8,413 nucleotides of DNA. It comes from Globobulimina sp. (Eukaryota > Foraminifera > Rotaliida). Position 1 is the first letter of the stretch, and every line of letters starts with the position of its first letter. The notes beneath the pieces were generated by a model, which searched no databases, had not been told where the DNA came from, and saw nothing but the letters and a program-made list of their open reading frames with translations. This document shows positions 5,909-8,413 of this stretch, in pieces. The stretch spans positions 1 to 8,413 of the forward strand of contig PIVH01000084.1 of NCBI GenBank assembly GCA_003354225.1, given 5' to 3'. Made by a program: the position numbers and the translations under genes.

Positions 5909-7215
5909 GTTTAACATCGCAAGCATTATGGGAAGATTCAATGTCCAGAGCAGATCCTGCAACAACTGAACGAATTTTGAGAGACACTTTCAGATCGAAA
6001 CGGATAACCACAAAATCAAATTACGTCTCAGTTTTAAAAGATTGGTGGGGATATTGTGTAGAACGAGGGAGAGACCCCTTCACCAAATATATTGATCCAA
6101 GATTAGCAATTTATTGGCAATACGATAGATGCCACAGATTAGGATCATGTAATTCACACTCAACATGGTCAGCAGCTTTATCTTGGTGGACAAAATCGTG
6201 TGGTGGCGAGCCAAGGTATTTAGAGAATGGATTCTATGATACAATCCATAAACAAATGGTCAAATTATATTCAAAACCCAGAGCAGTAAGGCTACCAATC
6301 AGAATACATTGGATTGTAAATTATTTAAAATCACTAAATATAACACCAGAAACGTGGCAGATTTGCCCCTTGAATGATTTAACAAAAGCCTTTCTAATCA
6401 CAATGGGATTTTTTACCATAAGTAGACCAGCTGAATTACTCTATACTGATAGCACCGAAAACAAAGAATGGGAAGTTATCACAACTGGCCTACGTTGGGG
6501 AGATATCACAAAACATAACACCAATAAACCATATATTCGGCGATATTTAAAATTGATAATTTATTGGTATAAAAACCAAGAATTCCGCGATACTCCGAAA
6601 GAAATATATATGGCTCCACCTATATGTAATAATGCTGATAAATGTCATTGCAAATATTTGGATTTTTATGCAATGTATAAGGTTTTATTAAGGAGAAGAA
6701 AATTAATTTATAGACAACTTATACAAAAACGCAAACAAAACAAAGGCAAACTTAGCAAAAAATTAGCAAAACAAATATCAAATTTAAACACAACAAAATT
6801 CAATTATATATTTGTGAGTAGTGAGGGAGTTGTATGGCGACCGGCACATTTAGCAAAAATCATGAAACATTTTACAAAAACACTTAAATTGAAGAATCCA
6901 ACAGCTTTCCCTCCATACAGCATACGTATAGGCGCAGTTTCATTATGTAACCAGCAAAATATTGATTTATTAAAAGTCCTTAGATTCGTAGTTTGGTCTG
7001 TAAAAAATTTACCGCATGTTTCCAATCGTTATATTTTGTTTACCATCAAAGATTTGAGAATCGTTCCTTTTGAAATGATACACGGCCGTAATCGACCAGG
7101 AAGAGCGAATATTGATAACAGCAATGGTAAATTAGTAACATTTAATATTTGGGAGAGCAATGCGAGCCGACAATTCTTTGCATCAACAATATCGGAGATT
7201 GAATCGGATCCATAA
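5909..7215 (+). CDS. Tyrosine recombinase of YR retrotransposon
   Basis: This enzyme integrates the circular DNA copy by strand exchange through a covalent 3'-phosphotyrosine. The frame is open after the acceptor at 5908 (434 codons plus a split one); ATG 5941 gives 424 residues and would serve as an ordinary start. Counted from that Met: N-terminal SAM-like DNA-binding region at about 10-110, catalytic domain at about 140-370. Visible catalytic residues are Arg162 (SRPAEL), Arg329 (YSIRIGA), Trp352 (VVWS) and Tyr364 (SNRYI). The His of the usual HxxR is Tyr326 here. Trp to Tyr is 12 residues, longer than the 9 of Cre and the His-Tyr gap of lambda Int. A C229/C235/C237 group and a very basic stretch at 251-278 sit before the second Arg. 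The TAA overlaps GATCCATAA at the frame end. Possible 971-residue fusion to exon 1. Confidence 0.9.
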
Positions 7216-7527
7216 ACGAATTGAATGACCAATTGACTTTTACTTGCGGTTCCATGACAACACCACACGTTTTGACGAAAAGACTAAGACTCAGAAAACT
7301 AAAAACCAAAAAACACGTTTCACGACACACAGGGACACACGGGAAGGTGATTTATTTATAATTTACAAATTAGTTTAATTATATATTATATTTAAATCAA
7401 TTCGGAGAATGAAGTTTCTGATACTTTATATTTCCGGAGTTTTACCCCGAAAGAATATCAGTTTGTGTCGTGGAATGCATGGTTAAATGAACAGAGTTCA
7501 ATTCTCTGTCGTTCCCCAGAATGGTCT
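7216..7527 (+). other. Non-coding right end of the element and intergenic DNA
   Basis: No gene seen. It contains the inverted terminal motif copy at 7246-7260, ACGTTTC at 7315-7321, an AT-rich core (about 7349-7402), and a 9-base inverted repeat CACGACACA (7321-7329) / TGTGTCGTG (7464-7472). I find no + strand AATAAA after the recombinase stop. On the minus strand AAATAAAT at about 7349-7356 could serve the kelch gene. The right boundary of the element lies somewhere here. Confidence 0.45.
7246..7260 (-). repeat. Right copy of the possible inverted terminal motif
   Basis: The minus-strand reading TTGTCATGGAACCGC matches 508-521 with one mismatch and one gap. It lies 31 bases after the recombinase stop. 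Confidence 0.3.
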
Positions 7528-8227
7528 TTATCTTTGGAGAATATTTTTGGGAACAATCATTTTAATATTGCTTACATTTAACACTTCAATGGATGAGCGT
7601 GCGCCTAATGGATAAGCATCATCCCATCCACATATGGCATATAATTGTTGCTGATGAACAATGCATGACAAATCTGTCCGGAAAGCTTGCATATTGGTCA
7701 CATTCGAAAGCCATGAAAATGAGGAAAGATTAAGTATTTGCAAATAGTTCAACGAATAAGGAAATTGATCAGAATATCCACCCACAACAAATAAATATGC
7801 ATGGTAACCGTCATTGGTTGAAGCCAAACAGCCGCCGGCATCAATATCAGTGACAGTGGATACTGCTTTCGGTATCGTTGGAATTATAGTGGTTGGAGAA
7901 ATTAAGCGTAGAAATCTCGAATCTGTTTATTTTGCTCCCCAATGGATCAATAATCCATAGAATGTTATCCAATGCTGTGTAATATTGAGGGTCGCCATAC
8001 ACTGCATTTGTTAAGTATGTAGAGCCGTGATCAATAAATGAATCATTATTCAGATTAAATTGAACAAGCTGTCTATTATCAGGGTATCCGCCAAGTAAAT
8101 AAATGACATCGTTAGCTGTATCATATGCGACAGCCATTGAATGTGCAGCTCTTGGTAAGAAGGAATTTGTTCCTGCAGTCCAATTTCCATCATACGAATA
8201 ATTTATCGCAATTGTAACTTGACAAAA
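7528..8227 (-). pseudogene. Kelch-repeat protein, frame-shifted and partial
   Basis: Two minus-strand frames read as one kelch beta-propeller protein. The first (8227 down to a stop at 7847-7849) begins without a usable upstream ATG and has VIYLLGGYPDN, a kelch blade with paired Gly, and later NILWIIDPLG. The second (stop at 7528) has LFVVGGYSDQ and LYAICGWDDAYP with SSIEVLNVSN, again kelch-like. They overlap in different frames; the switch lies around 7885-7925 after FEISTLNF, so a single indel would restore continuity. Kelch propellers usually act as protein-binding scaffolds. Signs of decay are the frame change, lack of a start and an early end after about 3 blades. An intron, or a sequence error, could explain the frame change instead. 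The start of the open frame at 8227 lies after a TAA and may follow a splice acceptor. Confidence 0.6.
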
Positions 8228-8374
8228 TTACAAGAGTGTGACAATGTTATTTAATAGAATATAGATGTTTAACTTTGTTCCAATGATAAGAAAACGGACA
8301 AAAATAAATACTCCATGCAAGAATACTAAAGTTTTATTTATCTTTGATCTTTTTATAAAATAAATAGAGATAAT
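8228..8374 (+). promoter_or_regulatory. Intergenic region with TATA-like sequence
   Basis: AT-rich sequence without an open frame. TTTATAAAATAAATAG around 8351-8367 is TATA-like and sits about 10-25 bases before a + strand ATG at 8375. It could hold the start of a gene diverging from the kelch remnant. Confidence 0.25.
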
Positions 8375-8413
8375 ATGCTGTATGCAATCCTTATATTTGG
8401 TATTTTGTTTGGT
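8375..8413 (+). CDS. Possible start of a secreted or membrane protein (cut by window end)
   Basis: ATG at 8375 opens 13 codons to the end of the window, MLYAILIFGILFG, which looks like the hydrophobic core of a signal peptide or membrane anchor. Only this much is visible, so the call rests on hydrophobicity and a TATA-like sequence just upstream. It may equally be a chance frame. Confidence 0.25.
   Translation, partial: MLYAILIFGILFG

Larger units (their letters stand above)
508..7260 (+). mobile_element. Tyrosine-recombinase retrotransposon (DIRS/Ngaro/PAT class)
   Basis: The order Gag-like, reverse transcriptase, RNase H, tyrosine recombinase on one strand defines YR retrotransposons, which insert through a circular intermediate using the recombinase instead of a DDE integrase. 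The RT (HIDDF), RNase H (TDAS, YQEA, YIDN, ADALSR) and YR (Arg, Arg-Ile-Gly, Trp, Tyr) motifs are intact, and the long frames have no internal stops, so the copy may be recent. I see no methyltransferase domain, which many DIRS1 and PAT elements carry and Ngaro and VIPER lack. The ends given are only a weak inverted repeat pair, so the true ends may differ by some hundred bases. Kelch sequence to the right is on the opposite strand and is outside the element. Confidence 0.85.

Noticed and set aside
2811-5912. Spliced-leader trans-splicing at each acceptor, in place of a shared cis donor
   Set aside because: Not excluded, but Gag-C and RT-RH lack a nearby in-frame ATG after their acceptors, which trans-splicing would need. 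Equal phase also favours a coding donor.
561-7215. GATCCATAA shared by 561-569 and the recombinase stop region 7207-7215 as a split direct repeat
   Set aside because: Nine bases, with no extension on either side; expected by chance at this size of search.
6804-7330. Minus-strand frames opposite the recombinase 3' part
   Set aside because: Antisense shadows of a clearly coding + strand gene.
1-8413. Bacterial-type features, CRISPR array, tRNA or rRNA genes
   Set aside because: No spaced repeats, clover-leaf or rRNA-like sequence seen; splice sites and gene content are eukaryotic.

Overview
The window is eukaryotic, AT-rich, nuclear-type DNA. It has good spliceosomal acceptor sites (pyrimidine-rich runs ending TTTAG, TTAG or TTTCAG), AATAAA signals, and Asn/Lys-rich proteins. 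There are no bacterial operon features. I cannot name the host. The window is dominated by one apparently intact tyrosine-recombinase (YR) retrotransposon of the DIRS/Ngaro/PAT class on the + strand, roughly 508-7260. It lies between a broken small gene on the left and a frame-shifted kelch-type gene on the right (minus strand). | Layout: 1-491, remnants of a small gene in two frames with a possible zinc-binding CxxC. 492-760, leader with one splice acceptor at 591. 761-2369 (open to 2452), exon 1, a Gag-like protein with an acidic stretch and a PKKKRR nuclear localisation signal. 2370-2810, intron with two hairpins and a poly(A) hexamer. 2811-3868, second Gag exon with a Q/N-rich linker and a Cys/His cluster. 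3869-4033, intron-like. 4034-5769, reverse transcriptase plus RNase H. 5770-5908, intron-like with two tandem acceptors. 5909-7215, tyrosine recombinase. 7216-7527, non-coding 3' part. 7528-8227, kelch remnant on the minus strand. 8228-8413, intergenic, with a possible + strand gene starting at 8375. | Working model: the downstream coding blocks (Gag-C, RT-RH, YR) each begin right after a splice acceptor, and each needs two bases to complete a split codon. The only well-placed donor I find, CAAG|GTTTGT at 2369/2370, leaves exactly one base of a codon. One shared donor could therefore join in frame to three alternative acceptors (2810, 4033, 5908), giving Gag (888 aa), Gag-N/RT-RH (1114 aa) and Gag-N/YR (971 aa). 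All three would carry the exon-1 NLS. The RT-RH block has no ATG until well inside its conserved N-terminal region, which fits this model. This is inference from sequence and needs RNA evidence. No methyltransferase domain is seen, and the element's exact ends are not established.
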